Below, piece after piece: positions 28,844-39,607 of a stretch of DNA of 64,000 nt (positions are counted from its first letter, which is position 1; every line of letters starts with the position of its first letter). The DNA is from Bacteroidota bacterium. GTDB lineage: Bacteria; Bacteroidota; Bacteroidia; Flavobacteriales; Flavobacteriaceae. Location of the stretch: assembly GCA_027621175.1 (NCBI GenBank), contig JAQCCM010000002.1, positions 62,001 through 126,000 of the forward strand, read 5' to 3'. The notes beneath the pieces are model-generated. The model saw only the letters and a program-made list of their open reading frames with translations, had not been told where the DNA came from and searched no databases. A program made the position numbers and the translations under genes.

Positions 28844-29422
28844 TTATTCCGTCTCATTTTTTTCGTCTGTCGTAGCATCTGAATCAGGTGTTTCAACCGC
28901 TGTTTCTGTAACTTCTTCAGCTTTTGGTGCTTCATCCTTAGGTGAAACAGATGCCTCAGTAGTTTCTACTGTTTCTGCTGCTGTATCAGTTCCTTCTGTA
29001 GTAGCTGCTTTTTTACCACCACGTCTGCGTGACTTCTTTTTAGGCTTAGCTGTTTCATAGACATCGTTGAAATCAACAAGTTCTATCAACGCCATATCAG
29101 CATTGTCGCCGAGTCTATTCCCCATTTTGATGATACGTGTATAACCGCCTGGACGGTCACCCACTTTTTCCGAAATAGTGTGAAACAGTTCGGTAACCGC
29201 ATATTTATCACGAAGTGCCTTAAAGGCAACACGACGGTTATGCGTAGTGTCGTCTTTTGAACGTGTAATAAGTGGTTCAATAAAGGTTTTGAGTGCCTTT
29301 GCGCGAGCAACAGTTGTGTTGATGCGCTTGTGCTCAATCAGCGAAGATGCCATGTTGGCAAGCATCGCCTTTCTGTGTGTGTTGGTACGCCCCAAATGGG
29401 CTACTTTTTTTCCGTGTCTCAT
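28844..29422 (-). CDS. rplQ: 50S ribosomal protein L17
   Basis: L17 of the large subunit, the last gene of the alpha operon segment. The core is canonical ([20 protein letters not shown] at the start, then the 23S-binding region to about residue 115). The protein is 192 residues against about 120-130 in E. coli, because of a tail: a basic patch ([13 protein letters not shown], about 127-139) followed by about 53 residues rich in Glu, Thr and Ala. Such disordered tails are common on flavobacterial L17 and their role is unknown. It follows rpoA by 20 bases. Confidence 0.96.
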   Translation of the reverse strand: MRHGKKVAHLGRTNTHRKAMLANMASSLIEHKRINTTVARAKALKTFIEPLITRSKDDTTHNRRVAFKALRDKYAVTELFHTISEKVGDRPGGYTRIIKMGNRLGDNADMALIELVDFNDVYETAKPKKKSRRRGGKKAATTEGTDTAAETVETTEASVSPKDEAPKAEEVTETAVETPDSDATTDEKNETE

Positions 29423-29442
29423 GATTACTAGCTATTGCGGAA

Positions 29443-30435
29443 TTAGTCTTTATCAAGTTTGTATTTGGCCAAATCCATACCAAAATTGAGTCCTTTGGCA
29501 ATAACCAATTCATCAAGTTCCGTAAGAGATTTTTTACCAAAGTTTCTAAACTTCATCAAATCGCTTTTACTAAATGATACCAAGTCTCCAAGTGTATCTA
29601 CTTCGGCAGCCTTAAGACAATTTAATGCACGAACAGAAAGGTCCATGTCAATAAGTTTAGTTTTAAGCAACTGACGCATATGAAGCGATTCTTCGTCATA
29701 GGTTTCAGTTTCTGCAATCTCATCTGCTTCCAAGGTAATGCGCTCATCAGAGAACAACATAAAGTGGTGAATCAGTGTTTTTGCTGCTTCCGTTAATGCA
29801 TCTTTTGGATGAATAGAACCGTCTGTAACGATTTCAAAAATAAGCTTTTCGTAATCTGTTTTTTGCTCTACACGGAAATTTTCGATCGTATATTTAACAT
29901 TCTTAATAGGCGTGTAAATAGAGTCAATAGCAATGGTTCCAATAGGAGCCGTTGCCTTTTTATTTTCTTCTGCAGGAACATAACCACGTCCTTTTTCGAT
30001 AGTAAACTCAAAGTTCAGCTGTACACTTTCGTCCATATTGCAAATAACAAAATCTGGATTTAGTACTTGAAAGCCAGATGTGAACTTTTGCAAATCACCA
30101 GCAGTGAGTTGTTTTTGTCCTGAAACGGCAACGCTAACAGTTTCACTGTCAACAATGTCAATTTGTTGCTTAAAACGAACTTGTTTGAAGTTCAAAATCA
30201 TTTCAGTAACATCTTCCACCACACCTGGAAGTGTAGAGAATTCGTGGTCAACTTTATATATACGAACAGATGTAATGGCAAATCCTTCTAAGGAAGCTAA
30301 CATTACACGACGCAACGCATTACCAACTGTTAGCCCATACCCTGGTTCTAATGGACGGAATTCGAAGATGCCTTCAAATTCATCCGATTCAATCATGATT
30401 ACCTTATCGGGTTTTTGAAAATTAAATAGTGCCAT
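29443..30435 (-). CDS. rpoA: RNA polymerase alpha subunit
   Basis: Scaffold subunit of RNA polymerase. It has 330 residues: an N-terminal dimerisation domain ([20 protein letters not shown], about 27-46) and a C-terminal DNA- and activator-binding domain ([20 protein letters not shown], about 261-280, then [11 protein letters not shown]). Both domains are intact. It sits between rpsD (4 bases) and rplQ as in most bacteria. Confidence 0.98.
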   Translation of the reverse strand: MALFNFQKPDKVIMIESDEFEGIFEFRPLEPGYGLTVGNALRRVMLASLEGFAITSVRIYKVDHEFSTLPGVVEDVTEMILNFKQVRFKQQIDIVDSETVSVAVSGQKQLTAGDLQKFTSGFQVLNPDFVICNMDESVQLNFEFTIEKGRGYVPAEENKKATAPIGTIAIDSIYTPIKNVKYTIENFRVEQKTDYEKLIFEIVTDGSIHPKDALTEAAKTLIHHFMLFSDERITLEADEIAETETYDEESLHMRQLLKTKLIDMDLSVRALNCLKAAEVDTLGDLVSFSKSDLMKFRNFGKKSLTELDELVIAKGLNFGMDLAKYKLDKD

Positions 30436-30439
30436 AGGA

Positions 30440-31045
30440 TTATTTTGAATACAATTCGACGATTAGTTGTTCCTTTATGTTTTCAGTAATTTGCTCACGG
30501 GTAGGAACCGATACCAATGTGCCTTCTAAAGTTGTGTCGTTCCATGACAACCACTCTAAATCGTGATTAGCTACAGAAAACGAACGTTCAATAACATCAA
30601 GTGATTTAGATTTTTCACGAACTCCGATAATATCATTTGGCTTTACGTGGCATGAAGGGATATTCATGATTTCACCATTTAATGTAATGTGACGGTGTCC
30701 TACAAGTTGACGTGCTGCGCTACGTGTTGGTGCAATACCAAGACGATACACCAAGTTGTCTAAGCGCGATTCACAAAGTTGAAGTAACACTTCACCTGTA
30801 ACGCCTTTACTTGCGTTTGCTTTAACAAATAGATTGCGGAACTGACGCTCTAAAATACCATAGGTAAATTTCGCTTTTTGCTTTTCCATTAATTGGACTG
30901 CATATTCCGATTTTTTAGGTCTGCGACGGTTATTTCCGTGCTGTCCTGGAGGGTAGTTACGTTTTTCGAAAGACTTATCATCGCCGAAAATGGCTTCGCC
31001 AAACTTACGAGCGATTTTTGTCTTAGGACCAGTATATCTTGCCAT
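30440..31045 (-). CDS. rpsD: 30S ribosomal protein S4
   Basis: Primary 16S rRNA-binding protein of 201 residues. It has the S4 RNA-binding domain with [20 protein letters not shown] (about 95-114). The N-terminus ([18 protein letters not shown]) lacks the four-cysteine zinc motif, so it is the zinc-free form. A 55-base gap to rpsK, the longest inside the distal cluster, holds no recognisable signal. Confidence 0.97.
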   Translation of the reverse strand: MARYTGPKTKIARKFGEAIFGDDKSFEKRNYPPGQHGNNRRRPKKSEYAVQLMEKQKAKFTYGILERQFRNLFVKANASKGVTGEVLLQLCESRLDNLVYRLGIAPTRSAARQLVGHRHITLNGEIMNIPSCHVKPNDIIGVREKSKSLDVIERSFSVANHDLEWLSWNDTTLEGTLVSVPTREQITENIKEQLIVELYSK

Positions 31046-31100
31046 ATTAAAAAAATTTGTGCCGGGAATTAAGGTCTATCCTTCGCCAGCGGGATTTATA

Positions 31101-31484
31101 TTAAACTCTACGTCTTTTAGGTGGACGACAACCGTTGTGCGGCATTGGCGTTACGTCAACAATTTCCGTAACTTCAATACCACCATTGTGGAGGGTACGA
31201 ATAGCAGACTCGCGTCCGTTTCCAGGCCCTTTCACAAATACTTTTACTTTACGTAGTCCAGCTTCCTGAGCTACCTTTGCAGCATCTTCTGCTGCAAGTT
31301 GAGCAGCATAAGGCGTGTTTTTCTTAGATCCCCTAAAGCCCATTTTTCCGGCAGAAGACCACGAAATCACTTCACCCTTATTGTTGGTTAGCGAAACAAT
31401 GATGTTGTTAAACGATGCGTTGATGTGGGCTTCGCCAAAGGCTTCCACCACAACTTTACGCTTTTTTGAACTTGATTTAGCCAT
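31101..31484 (-). CDS. rpsK: 30S ribosomal protein S11
   Basis: Platform protein of the small subunit that contacts the mRNA exit region. It has 127 residues with [21 protein letters not shown]-type beta strands and the C-terminal signature [17 protein letters not shown]. It lies between rpsM and rpsD in the usual alpha-operon order. Confidence 0.97.
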   Translation of the reverse strand: MAKSSSKKRKVVVEAFGEAHINASFNNIIVSLTNNKGEVISWSSAGKMGFRGSKKNTPYAAQLAAEDAAKVAQEAGLRKVKVFVKGPGNGRESAIRTLHNGGIEVTEIVDVTPMPHNGCRPPKRRRV

Positions 31485-31494
31485 GTGTTATGCT

Positions 31495-31869
31495 TTATTT
31501 CGTTACTTTCTTCTTGTTAGCAACTGTCTTACGTTTTCCTTTTCGCGTACGCGAATTGTTTTTGGTGCGTTGTCCACGAAGTGGAAGTCCAACACGGTGA
31601 CGGATTCCTCTAAACGAACCAATATCCATCAAACGCTTGATGTTCAATTGCGTTTCAGAGCGAAGCTCTCCCTCAATTTTGAAGGCAGCAACGGCGTCAC
31701 GAATACGACCGATTTCGTCATCGTTCCACTCATTAACTTTTTTGTTCTCATCAACATCAGCGTTTGCTAAAATTTCTTTAGCACGGCTGCGTCCAACCCC
31801 ATAAATGTAGGTGAGCGAAATAACGCCTCTTTTTTGTTTGGGAATATCTACTCCAGAAATTCTAGCCAT
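31495..31869 (-). CDS. rpsM: 30S ribosomal protein S13
   Basis: Head protein of the small subunit contacting tRNA and the L5 bridge. It has 124 residues. It begins [20 protein letters not shown] and ends in the basic [20 protein letters not shown] tail that reaches the P-site tRNA. It starts two bases after the rpmJ stop. Confidence 0.97.
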   Translation of the reverse strand: MARISGVDIPKQKRGVISLTYIYGVGRSRAKEILANADVDENKKVNEWNDDEIGRIRDAVAAFKIEGELRSETQLNIKRLMDIGSFRGIRHRVGLPLRGQRTKNNSRTRKGKRKTVANKKKVTK

Positions 31870-31871
31870 AA

Positions 31872-31988
31872 TTATCCTTGTCTTTGTTTGAACCTAGGGT
31901 TCTTTTTGTTGATTACGTATAAGCGTCCCTTGCGACGTACAATCTTGCAGTCGGCGCTTCTTTTTTTAAGTGATGCTCTAACTTTCAT
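31872..31988 (-). CDS. rpmJ: 50S ribosomal protein L36
   Basis: A 38-residue protein ([20 protein letters not shown], then [18 protein letters not shown]) found by translating the gap between infA and rpsM. Three of the four zinc ligands of classic L36 are absent: Ser, Asn and Phe replace Cys, Cys and His, and only Cys14 remains. This is therefore a zinc-independent form, consistent with the zinc-free S4 and S14 in the same cluster. Confidence 0.94.
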   Translation of the reverse strand: MKVRASLKKRSADCKIVRRKGRLYVINKKNPRFKQRQG

Positions 31989-31991
31989 ATA

Positions 31992-32207
31992 TTAATATCT
32001 ATAGGTGATGCGTGCCTTAGTCAAATCATAAGGAGACATCTCCAGTTTTACTTTATCTCCAGGTAATAGCTTAATATAATGCATGCGCATTTTGCCTGAA
32101 ATATGAGCCGTAACCACGTGGCCATTTTCTAACTCTACGCGAAACATAGCGTTTGAAAGTGCCTCGATAATTTGGCCGTCTTGCTCTATTGCTGCTTGCT
32201 TTGCCAT
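31992..32207 (-). CDS. infA: Translation initiation factor IF-1
   Basis: Binds the ribosomal A site during initiation. It has 71 residues with an S1-like OB fold ([28 protein letters not shown] and [20 protein letters not shown] spread over the length). Its ATG shares one base with the secY stop. The secY-infA-rpmJ-rpsM order is common to many bacteria. Confidence 0.97.
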   Translation of the reverse strand: MAKQAAIEQDGQIIEALSNAMFRVELENGHVVTAHISGKMRMHYIKLLPGDKVKLEMSPYDLTKARITYRY

Positions 32208-33559
32208 TAAACTCCTGCAGTTTTACGTTTACTTCCTGTTTTCATTAATCCGTCGTAATGACGGTTAAGCAAATACGCATTGATTTGCTGAATCGTGTCT
32301 ATCGCTACACCAACCATAATGAGCAGTGATGTTCCTCCGTAGAACAATGCCCAACCTTGTTGCATACCAAACAAATGATACACTACGGCTGGCAATACTG
32401 CCACAGCAGCTAAAAACAACGAACCAGGGAAAGTAATTTGCGACATGATGCGGTCTAAATAATCGGCTGTCTCCGTTCCTGGACGAACACCTGGAACAAA
32501 ACCACCACTTCGTTTTAAATCGTCTGCCATCTTATTGGTTGGTACCGTGATGGCCGTATAGAAATACGTAAACACAATAATGAGTACAGCAAACAAAATA
32601 TTGTACCACAATCCGAAAATATCTGAAAAAGAAGCTTGTAGCCACTGCCCTACTTCGCTATCGCCTCCTAAACGACCAAGCGCCGCTGGAGCAAACATAA
32701 GTGCCTGAGCAAATATGATAGGCATTACACCTGATGCATTAAGTTTAAGTGGGATATATTGACGTGATCCAATTTGATTTTTATCAATACCACCAGATGC
32801 CGTTCTACGTGCATATTGTACAGGTATTTGACGAACAGCCATAACCAACAAAATACAAATAGCATTAATGCCAATCCAAACAATCGTTTCGATCAAAATA
32901 ACGATAGGACCACCATTGTTTTCTGTAACTCTTGAAACAAACTCTTGTGCGAATGACATCGGAAGTGTTGCTACAATACCTACTGTAATCAGAAGCGAAA
33001 TACCGTTTCCGATACCTTTATCTGTAATTTTTTCTCCTAACCACATCGCAAAGATGGTTCCAGTAACAAGAATGATAACGGAGGGAACCATAAACCCAAG
33101 TCCTTTTCCAAGGATAAATGCAGACTCAGGAACACCTAAAGCACTTAGGGAATATAAATAAGCTGGCGCTTGAAACACACAAATTGCAATTGTAAGCCAA
33201 CGTGTAATCTGATTGATTCTCCGACGTCCACTTTCTCCCTCTTTCTGTAGTTTTTGTAAATAAGGAACAGCAATTCCCATAAGCTGCACCACAATAGAAG
33301 CCGATATATAAGGCATGATTCCCAAGGCGAATACAGAGGCGTTTGCAAAAGCACCGCCTGTGAACATATTCAATACACCTAGTAATCCACCACCACCAGT
33401 ACGGCTGGAAAGTTCTGAAAGCTGAACAGGATCAATTCCTGGAAGTACTACCTGAGCACCAATACGGTACACGACAAGCAAACCAAGTGTAATCACAATA
33501 CGGTTCTTGAGTTCCTCAATCTTCCAAATACTCGATATGACTTCTAAAAATCGTTTCAT
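32207..33559 (-). CDS. secY: Preprotein translocase subunit SecY
   Basis: The pore subunit of the Sec translocon in the inner membrane. It has 450 residues and ten predicted membrane helices. The plug region shows [20 protein letters not shown] (about 55-74), and the cytoplasmic loop [12 protein letters not shown]-type segment is present ([19 protein letters not shown], about 350-368). It sits three bases after rplO, as in the standard spc operon. SecE and SecG are elsewhere. Confidence 0.97.
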   Translation of the reverse strand: MKRFLEVISSIWKIEELKNRIVITLGLLVVYRIGAQVVLPGIDPVQLSELSSRTGGGGLLGVLNMFTGGAFANASVFALGIMPYISASIVVQLMGIAVPYLQKLQKEGESGRRRINQITRWLTIAICVFQAPAYLYSLSALGVPESAFILGKGLGFMVPSVIILVTGTIFAMWLGEKITDKGIGNGISLLITVGIVATLPMSFAQEFVSRVTENNGGPIVILIETIVWIGINAICILLVMAVRQIPVQYARRTASGGIDKNQIGSRQYIPLKLNASGVMPIIFAQALMFAPAALGRLGGDSEVGQWLQASFSDIFGLWYNILFAVLIIVFTYFYTAITVPTNKMADDLKRSGGFVPGVRPGTETADYLDRIMSQITFPGSLFLAAVAVLPAVVYHLFGMQQGWALFYGGTSLLIMVGVAIDTIQQINAYLLNRHYDGLMKTGSKRKTAGV

Positions 33560-33562
33560 TTG

Positions 33563-34015
33563 TTACAGTGTGATAGCCTCACCTCCAGCAGCTTCAATAG
33601 CCGCTTTAGCTGATGCCGTAAATTTGTGGGCGCTTATTTTAAGTTTTGTTTTTAATTCGCCACGACCTAAAATTTTAACCAATTCATTTTTCCCAACCAA
33701 GCGTAGTGAAACCATCGTTTCGAAGTCTAGGGTAGACTTGATTTTCTTGTCATCAACAAGTGCTTGAAGTCTATCCAAGTTAATTCCCGCATATTCTTTA
33801 CGGTTGATGTTGGTGAATCCAAATTTTGGTACACGTCGTTGAAGTGGCATTTGCCCACCTTCAAAACCAATTTTCTTAGAATATCCAGAACGAGACTTTG
33901 CCCCTTTGTGACCACGAGAAGCCGTGCCACCAGTTCCAGAACCATGTCCTCTACCTAGGCGTTTGCTTCCACCTTTTACTGCGCCTTTTGCTGGCTTTAA
34001 GTTTCCTAATTCCAT
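33563..34015 (-). CDS. rplO: 50S ribosomal protein L15
   Basis: Large-subunit assembly protein of 150 residues. The basic N-terminus GSKRLGRGHGSGTGGTASRG (about 17-36) and the C-terminal globular part (KFTASAKAAIEAAGGE) are both intact. It starts one base after the frameshifted rpmD. Confidence 0.97.
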   Translation of the reverse strand: MELGNLKPAKGAVKGGSKRLGRGHGSGTGGTASRGHKGAKSRSGYSKKIGFEGGQMPLQRRVPKFGFTNINRKEYAGINLDRLQALVDDKKIKSTLDFETMVSLRLVGKNELVKILGRGELKTKLKISAHKFTASAKAAIEAAGGEAITL

Positions 34016-34016
34016 A

Positions 34017-34195
34017 TTATACGTTTTGAACGGTTATCAAATGTTTTACTTTGTTAATCATTCCTTGAATCACAGGTGTATCATCGTGCTCTGCAACTTG
34101 ACCAATACGTTGCAAACCAAGGGCTGCTAACGTACGTTTTTGATCCTCTGGACGCTTGATGTAACTTTTTACTTGTTAACTTTAATCTTTGCCAT
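34017..34195 (-). pseudogene. rpmD: 50S ribosomal protein L30 with a one-base frameshift
   Basis: Lies in the normal rpsE-rpmD-rplO position. From the ATG at 34195 the frame reads MAKIKVNK then TAA (34169-34171). In the -1 frame the rest of L30 is perfect: VKSYIKRPEDQKRTLAALG, LQRIGQVAEHDDTPVIQGM, INKVKHLITVQNV, then TAA at 34017. L30 proteins usually read MAKIKV(K/T)QVKS; here GTTAACAAGTA would become GTTAAACAAGTA (Val-Lys-Gln-Val) with one extra A. So one A has been lost from an AAA run at about 34176-34178. The frame would otherwise be 59 residues. Either a true mutation (L30 is dispensable in some bacteria) or a sequencing or assembly error; the undamaged remainder favours a very recent event or an error. 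Confidence 0.88.
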
Positions 34196-34199
34196 GTCC

Positions 34200-34724
34200 T
34201 TATCCGTTAAAAACTTTTTCAAGTGAAATTCCACGTTGCTTGGCAACAGTATTCGCATCACGTAATTGCAACAACGCATCAAAGGTTGCCTTTACCACGT
34301 TATGTGGGTTAGAAGAACCTTGAGATTTTGAAAGTACGTTGTGAACACCAACTGCTTCGAGTACCGCACGAACGGCACCACCTGCAATTACTCCAGTACC
34401 CTCAGATGCAGGTTGAATATAAACGCGTGCTCCGCCATACTTGCCTTTTTGTTGGTGTGGAATAGTTCCATTGTTAATAGGAATACGAACCAAATTCTTT
34501 TTAGCGTCTTCAACAGCTTTCGAAATTGCCTCGGAAACTTCTTTTGATTTACCAAGTCCTTGACCAACAACACCATTTTCATCACCTACAACAACAATTG
34601 CAGAGAATCCAAAAGCACGTCCACCTTTAGTTACTTTGGTTACACGTTGAACACCAACCAAACGGTCTTTAAGGTCAAGACCACCTGGTTTTACAAATTC
34701 TACATTTTTATAATCTTGATACAT
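34200..34724 (-). CDS. rpsE: 30S ribosomal protein S5
   Basis: Small-subunit protein of the decoding-fidelity region. It has 174 residues with the double-stranded RNA-binding domain ([20 protein letters not shown], about 17-36, and [20 protein letters not shown]) followed by the S5 C-terminal fold ([19 protein letters not shown]). It begins two bases after the rplR stop. Confidence 0.97.
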   Translation of the reverse strand: MYQDYKNVEFVKPGGLDLKDRLVGVQRVTKVTKGGRAFGFSAIVVVGDENGVVGQGLGKSKEVSEAISKAVEDAKKNLVRIPINNGTIPHQQKGKYGGARVYIQPASEGTGVIAGGAVRAVLEAVGVHNVLSKSQGSSNPHNVVKATFDALLQLRDANTVAKQRGISLEKVFNG

Positions 34725-34726
34725 AC

Positions 34727-35083
34727 TTAAAAGTTTAGTCCTGCTTCGCGTGCGCCATCAGCAAGAGATTTTACACGTCCGTGATACAAATATCCTCCGC
34801 GGTCAAAACGAATAGCAGAAATGCCTGCGGCAACTGCTTTTTCGCCAATCGCTTTCCCTACTTTTTGGGCAAGCTCTGATTTGGTTCCGCTATGCTCAGC
34901 AAATGCTTTGTCTCTTGACGAAACTGAAGCAAGAGTAACGCCTGTTTCATCGTCCACAATCTGGGCATAAATTTCTTTATTACTTCTAAAAATAGACATA
35001 CGAGGCATATCAGCAGTACCAAGTACCGTGTCGCGATAGCGCTTTTGAATGCGTTGTCTTCGTTGGGTTTTATTCATTTTCAT
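34727..35083 (-). CDS. rplR: 50S ribosomal protein L18
   Basis: 5S rRNA-binding protein of 118 residues. The basic N-terminus ([14 protein letters not shown]) and the C-terminal [20 protein letters not shown] signature (about 93-112) match the family. Together with L5 it anchors 5S rRNA. Confidence 0.97.
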   Translation of the reverse strand: MKMNKTQRRQRIQKRYRDTVLGTADMPRMSIFRSNKEIYAQIVDDETGVTLASVSSRDKAFAEHSGTKSELAQKVGKAIGEKAVAAGISAIRFDRGGYLYHGRVKSLADGAREAGLNF

Positions 35084-35094
35084 ATCCCTACTTG

Positions 35095-35637
35095 TTATGC
35101 AGATTTACCTGCTTTTCTTCTAATTACTTCACCTACAAACTTCACCCCTTTTCCTTTGTAAGGTTCTGGCTTACGGAACGAACGAATTTTAGCTGCAATA
35201 GAGCCCACCAGTTGGTTGTCGTGAGAGCTTAATTTAATAATTGGGTTTTTACCTTTTTCAGAAACCGTATCCAACTTCACTTCATTAGGTAATTCAAACA
35301 CAATATTGTGTGAAAAACCAAGTGCAAGATCTAATTTTTGCCCTTGATTTGAAGCACGGTATCCTACTCCCACCAATTCTAATTCTTTTGTAAATCCAGC
35401 AGATACACCTTGTACCATATTGGAAATAAGCGCACGATACAAACCGTGTTTTGCTTTGTGTGATTTACTATCAGATGGGCGTGAAACAACCAACTGACCA
35501 TCTTCTTGTGCAATACTCACCGAGTCATAAGACTGCGAAAGTTCGCCTAATTTTCCTTTTACGGTAATCACATCGGCTTGAATGTCAACTGTGACGCCGT
35601 CTGGAAGTACTATAGGATTATTACCAATTCGTGACAT
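35095..35637 (-). CDS. rplF: 50S ribosomal protein L6
   Basis: Large-subunit protein near the factor-binding site. It has 180 residues with two repeated domains: [19 protein letters not shown] at the start and the C-terminal signature [20 protein letters not shown] (about 156-175). Confidence 0.97.
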   Translation of the reverse strand: MSRIGNNPIVLPDGVTVDIQADVITVKGKLGELSQSYDSVSIAQEDGQLVVSRPSDSKSHKAKHGLYRALISNMVQGVSAGFTKELELVGVGYRASNQGQKLDLALGFSHNIVFELPNEVKLDTVSEKGKNPIIKLSSHDNQLVGSIAAKIRSFRKPEPYKGKGVKFVGEVIRRKAGKSA

Positions 35638-35655
35638 AATTCGATTCTTTAAGGT

Positions 35656-36054
35656 TTAGTGAACGTAACAAAGTACTTCTCCACCAACGTTTTCTTTTTT
35701 TGCTTGTTTACCGGTCATTACGCCGTGAGATGTGGAAACGATTGCTGTTCCCAATCCGTTTAATACGCGTGGCACCTCGCCAGAAGCAACATACTTACGT
35801 AGTCCAGGCGTACTAATACGCTCAAGTTTTTTAATGACAGGTTCTTTGGTAAGACGGTCATATTTCAAGGCAATTTTAATGCTGCCTTGCACTGAATCAT
35901 CTTCTTTTTTGTAACTGAGGATATATCCTTGGTCAAATAAAATTTTCGTGATTTCTAGCTTCAACTTTGAAGCAGGAATTGAAACCACACGGTGCCCAGC
36001 GCTATTTGCGTTACGAATGCGCGTTAGGTAATCTGCAATTGGATCTGTATTCAT
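35656..36054 (-). CDS. rpsH: 30S ribosomal protein S8
   Basis: Central-domain 16S rRNA-binding protein of 132 residues. It starts [20 protein letters not shown] and ends with [20 protein letters not shown]. In E. coli S8 represses the spc operon translationally at rplE; whether that holds here cannot be told from the sequence. Confidence 0.97.
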   Translation of the reverse strand: MNTDPIADYLTRIRNANSAGHRVVSIPASKLKLEITKILFDQGYILSYKKEDDSVQGSIKIALKYDRLTKEPVIKKLERISTPGLRKYVASGEVPRVLNGLGTAIVSTSHGVMTGKQAKKENVGGEVLCYVH

Positions 36055-36066
36055 AATATTATTCGT

Positions 36067-36336
36067 TTACCAGCTAGCTTTTTTAACTCCAGGGATTAAT
36101 CCTTTGTTTGCCATTTCACGGAACATAACACGTGAAAGTCCAAATTGACGCATATACCCTTTTGGGCGACCTGTAAGTTTACAACGATTGTGTCCACGAA
36201 CGGGTGATGCGTTTTTTGGTAATTTTTGTAATGCCTCATAATCGCCAGCTGCTTTTAAAGCAGCACGTTTGTCGGCGTACTTGGCAGCAAGTTTTGCTCT
36301 TTTGACCTCACGGGCCTTCATTGATTCTTTTGCCAT
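36067..36336 (-). CDS. rpsN: 30S ribosomal protein S14
   Basis: Small-subunit head protein, 89 residues. This is the long form without the CxxC zinc motifs, ending [20 protein letters not shown] (about 64-83). It starts one base after the rplE stop. Confidence 0.97.
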   Translation of the reverse strand: MAKESMKAREVKRAKLAAKYADKRAALKAAGDYEALQKLPKNASPVRGHNRCKLTGRPKGYMRQFGLSRVMFREMANKGLIPGVKKASW

Positions 36337-36337
36337 A

Positions 36338-36889
36338 CTAGTTTTTCTTAAAGGGCATGCCCAATTCGTTCAACAATGATTTTGCTTCTTTATCGGTGTT
36401 CGCAGAAGTAACAAACGTGATATCCATACCCGAAATTTTGTGTACTTTATCAATATCAATCTCAGGGAAAATAATTTGTTCTTGTATGCCGAGGTTATAA
36501 TTTCCACGACCATCGAATCCATCTGCTTTCACACCCTGAAAATCACGAACTCGGGGAAGAGCAGCCGTAACCAATCTATCAAAAAACTCATACATTTTGT
36601 CGCCTCGTAGGGTTACTTTTGCCCCAATAGGCATTCCCTTACGAAGTTTAAATGTTGCAACATCCTTTTTAGAAAGGGTCGCCAACGCTTTTTGTCCCGA
36701 AATCATGGTTAATTCTTCAACAGCATGATCTACTAATTTTTTGTCTGCAACAGCAGCACCAACGCCGCAGCTCAGTACAATTTTTTCAAGTTTTGGCACT
36801 TGCATTACATTTTTGTAGCCAAACTCTTCAGAAAGTCGAGAAGTTACGCGCTCTTTGTATTCGGTTTTAAGTCTTGGTTGATAACTCAT
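36338..36889 (-). CDS. rplE: 50S ribosomal protein L5
   Basis: 5S rRNA-binding protein, 183 residues from the ATG at 36889 ([20 protein letters not shown]). A longer open frame to 36958 would overlap rplX and add 23 residues not found in the family, so it was rejected. Core motifs [17 protein letters not shown] and [14 protein letters not shown] are present. It begins one base after the rplX stop. Confidence 0.97.
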   Translation of the reverse strand: MSYQPRLKTEYKERVTSRLSEEFGYKNVMQVPKLEKIVLSCGVGAAVADKKLVDHAVEELTMISGQKALATLSKKDVATFKLRKGMPIGAKVTLRGDKMYEFFDRLVTAALPRVRDFQGVKADGFDGRGNYNLGIQEQIIFPEIDIDKVHKISGMDITFVTSANTDKEAKSLLNELGMPFKKN

Positions 36890-36890
36890 C

Positions 36891-37202
36891 TTAAATAGCT
36901 TCATTAGTTTTACGTGCCACACGTACTTTTTTTCCATCTTCCATACGATAACCAACACGGGTTGTTTTCCCGTCAGCAGTAATCAATGAAAGGTTTGAAA
37001 TAGCAATAGGTGCTTCTTTTTCTACAATGCCTCCTTGCGGATTTTCTGCATTAGGCTTGGTGTGACGCTTTACTACATTAACACCTGAAACAATTGCTTT
37101 GTTCTTTTCGCGAAGTAGTGAAACGATTTCACCTTCTGTACCCTTGTGATCGCCAGCAATCACACGTACTTTATCTCCAGATTTAAATTTTATTTTACTC
37201 AT
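36891..37202 (-). CDS. rplX: 50S ribosomal protein L24
   Basis: Assembly-initiator protein of the large subunit, 103 residues. The KOW motif [19 protein letters not shown] is at residues 9-27, followed by [20 protein letters not shown]. It lies two bases after rplN. Confidence 0.97.
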   Translation of the reverse strand: MSKIKFKSGDKVRVIAGDHKGTEGEIVSLLREKNKAIVSGVNVVKRHTKPNAENPQGGIVEKEAPIAISNLSLITADGKTTRVGYRMEDGKKVRVARKTNEAI

Positions 37203-37204
37203 AA

Positions 37205-37573
37205 TTATAGTACTTCAGGAGCTAAGGAAATTATTTTCATAAACTTACGATCTCGCAGCTCACGTGCTACAGGACCAAACACACGTGTTCCGCGCATTTC
37301 GCCTTGGGCATCTAAAAGCACACAAGCATTCTCGTCAAAGCGGATGTATGATCCATCTGGACGGCGAATTTCTTTTTTTGTACGCACTACAACTGCAGTG
37401 GATACTTGTCCTTTTTTTACCGAACCGTTTGGTGTGGCTTCTTTTACGGTAACCACAATTTTGTCACCAATGGAAGCATATCTACGTTTCGTACCACCCA
37501 ATACACGAATGGTAAGCACTTCTTTGGCGCCCGTATTGTCGGCAACTCTAAGTCTTGATTCTTGCTGTAACAT
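37205..37573 (-). CDS. rplN: 50S ribosomal protein L14
   Basis: Subunit-interface protein of 122 residues. It starts [20 protein letters not shown] and carries the signature [20 protein letters not shown] near the C-terminus. Its ATG overlaps the rpsQ stop by one base. Confidence 0.97.
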   Translation of the reverse strand: MLQQESRLRVADNTGAKEVLTIRVLGGTKRRYASIGDKIVVTVKEATPNGSVKKGQVSTAVVVRTKKEIRRPDGSYIRFDENACVLLDAQGEMRGTRVFGPVARELRDRKFMKIISLAPEVL

Positions 37574-37830
37574 TACTTTGCTCTTTCAATAATTTCAACC
37601 AAACGCCAGCATTTTGATGCACTCATTGGGCGTGTTTCTATGATTTTTACTGTATCTCCGATATTGCAATCGTTAGTTTCGTCGTGGGCTACATACTTTT
37701 TCGTTTTCAAAACGAATTTTCCGTACATAGGGTGCTTCACGCGCTTAACCTCGGATACTACAATAGATTTTTGCATTTTGTTGCTAGTTACAACACCGAT
37801 GCGTTCTTTACGTAAATTTCTAGTTTCCAT
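37573..37830 (-). CDS. rpsQ: 30S ribosomal protein S17
   Basis: 16S rRNA-binding OB-fold protein, 85 residues: [20 protein letters not shown] near the start and the [20 protein letters not shown] signature near the end. Confidence 0.97.
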   Translation of the reverse strand: METRNLRKERIGVVTSNKMQKSIVVSEVKRVKHPMYGKFVLKTKKYVAHDETNDCNIGDTVKIIETRPMSASKCWRLVEIIERAK

Positions 37831-37831
37831 A

Positions 37832-38029
37832 TTACGCTTGTTCTAAATTTCGTTTTGTTAATGCCGTTTTGATCCGTGCAATGGTTCTGCGCTGCTCACG
37901 AAGAGAAATGGGATTCTCCAGTGGGGATAGCGCGTGCGTGGCACGAGCAGATTCATAGCTTTTTTGAAACGCTTTCAGCTTTTCGTTAAGCTCTTCAACC
38001 GATAATTCGTTAATCTCTGTTTGTTTCAT
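37832..38029 (-). CDS. rpmC: 50S ribosomal protein L29
   Basis: A 65-residue helical-hairpin protein at the peptide exit tunnel, where SRP and trigger factor dock. It has [20 protein letters not shown] at the N-terminus and [20 protein letters not shown] near the end. It is one base before rpsQ. Confidence 0.96.
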   Translation of the reverse strand: MKQTEINELSVEELNEKLKAFQKSYESARATHALSPLENPISLREQRRTIARIKTALTKRNLEQA

Positions 38030-38038
38030 ACCTAATGC

Positions 38039-38458
38039 TTATGCTTCGAAATCACGAGCGATAATAAACTTTGTTTTTACGGGTAATTTTTGAGCTGCTA
38101 GTCGCAATGCTTCTTTAGCAACAACCATTGGTACACCTGATACTTCAAACATAATGCGACCTGGCTTTACTACAGCTACGTAATGATCCAATGCACCCTT
38201 TCCTTTACCCATACGTACCTCAAGTGGTTTTTTGGTAATGGGTTTGTCTGGGAAAATTTTAATCCACAACTGACCTTCACGTTTCATATATCGTGTGGCA
38301 GCGATACGCGCAGCCTCAATCTGACGTGAGGTGATAAACTTGGAATCAAGAGCTTTGATACCAAACATCCCATTCGATAATTCATGTCCGCGTTGCGATA
38401 GGCCTTTCATACGGCCTTTCTGCATTTTACGGTGTTTTGTTCTTTTCGGTTGTAACAT
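38039..38458 (-). CDS. rplP: 50S ribosomal protein L16
   Basis: Large-subunit protein near the A site, 139 residues. It begins [20 protein letters not shown] and includes the family signature [20 protein letters not shown] (about 82-101). Confidence 0.97.
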   Translation of the reverse strand: MLQPKRTKHRKMQKGRMKGLSQRGHELSNGMFGIKALDSKFITSRQIEAARIAATRYMKREGQLWIKIFPDKPITKKPLEVRMGKGKGALDHYVAVVKPGRIMFEVSGVPMVVAKEALRLAAQKLPVKTKFIIARDFEA

Positions 38459-38468
38459 GACCTAAACT

Positions 38469-39188
38469 TTATTTTCTACGACGAGGACTACTTCCACCGC
38501 GTTTTTCGTTTTTACCTTTAGCAGCACCTAAGCTCATACCAACAAGTGGAGAAAGCTCACGCTTACCATATACCTCACCTTTCATAATCCATACTTTGAT
38601 GCCCAAACGGCCATATGTGGTATGTGCTTCAACTAGGGCGTAATCAATGTCAGCACGGAATGTAGACAATGGAATACGACCATCTTTATAGCTTTCTGAA
38701 CGTGCCATTTCGGCTCCGTTCAAACGACCCGAAATTTGGATTTTAATACCTTCAGCGTTCATGCGCATTGCAGCAGCAATCGCCATTTTAATCGCTCGAC
38801 GATATGAAATACGACTTTCAATCTGACGCGCAACGCTTGCACCAACTAATTGTGCTTCGAGTTCTGGACGTTTTATCTCAAAAATGTTCAATTGAACCTC
38901 TTTGCTTGTGATTTTTTTAAGCTCCTCTTTTAACTTATCTACATCTTGCCCCCCTTTTCCAATAATAATTCCTGGACGTGCTGTGGCTATAGTCACAGTG
39001 ACAAGCTTTAGTGTGCGCTCAATAATTACACGGGAAACACTTGCTTTAGCAAGACGTGCATGAACATAGCGACGGATTTTATCATCTTCGGCAAGTTTAT
39101 CGCCGTAGTCATTGCCTCCGTACCAGTTAGATTCCCATCCACGGATGATTCCTAATCTATTGCCTATTGGATTTGTTTTTTGTCCCAT
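38469..39188 (-). CDS. rpsC: 30S ribosomal protein S3
   Basis: mRNA-entry and helicase-related protein of the small subunit, 239 residues. It has the KH domain motif [20 protein letters not shown] (about 71-90) and the C-terminal S3 domain ([20 protein letters not shown]). It ends in a basic tail ([15 protein letters not shown]). Confidence 0.97.
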   Translation of the reverse strand: MGQKTNPIGNRLGIIRGWESNWYGGNDYGDKLAEDDKIRRYVHARLAKASVSRVIIERTLKLVTVTIATARPGIIIGKGGQDVDKLKEELKKITSKEVQLNIFEIKRPELEAQLVGASVARQIESRISYRRAIKMAIAAAMRMNAEGIKIQISGRLNGAEMARSESYKDGRIPLSTFRADIDYALVEAHTTYGRLGIKVWIMKGEVYGKRELSPLVGMSLGAAKGKNEKRGGSSPRRRK

Positions 39189-39196
39189 ATTCGGTA

Positions 39197-39604
39197 TTAG
39201 CTTTGCGCGTTATCTTTAGCTCCAAGCACAAGTGTTACGTGGTTTGAGCGTTTTCTGATTCGATGTCCTCTTCCTTGTGGTGCTGGGCGTAAACGCTTAA
39301 GCATGGTCCCGCTGTCCACTCGGATTTCTTTTACATAAAGACCTGCTTTTTCAATGTCAGCGTCTTCGTTTTTGGCTTGCCAATTGGCAATAGCCGACAA
39401 TAATAATTTTTCTAAACGACGTGATGATTCTTTTGCGCTAAAACGCAAAATAGACAACGCCTTTTCAGCACCTTCCCCGCGAATCAAATCTGCCATTAGG
39501 CGCATTTTACGTGGCGATGTTGGGCAATCGTTTAATTTAGCAAAAGCAATATGCTTTCGATCTTCCTTTAACTGTACTGCAGTTTCTCTTTTACGAACTC
39601 CCAT
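39197..39604 (-). CDS. rplV: 50S ribosomal protein L22
   Basis: Lines the peptide exit tunnel, 135 residues. The beta-hairpin region shows [20 protein letters not shown] (about 96-115), the region where macrolide-resistance changes occur in other bacteria. Nothing unusual is seen. Confidence 0.97.
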   Translation of the reverse strand: MGVRKRETAVQLKEDRKHIAFAKLNDCPTSPRKMRLMADLIRGEGAEKALSILRFSAKESSRRLEKLLLSAIANWQAKNEDADIEKAGLYVKEIRVDSGTMLKRLRPAPQGRGHRIRKRSNHVTLVLGAKDNAQS

Positions 39605-39607
39605 AGC

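Noticed and set aside
31315-31770. Plus-strand open frame of 151 codons across rpsK and rpsM
   Set aside because: It crosses two conserved ribosomal genes in antisense; composition is that of a reversed basic protein gene.
34169-34195. Programmed -1 frameshift to make L30 from rpmD
   Set aside because: The site (GTT AAC AAG TAA) has no slippery heptamer, and slipping back one base would pair the Lys tRNA with CAA. A lost A explains it more simply.
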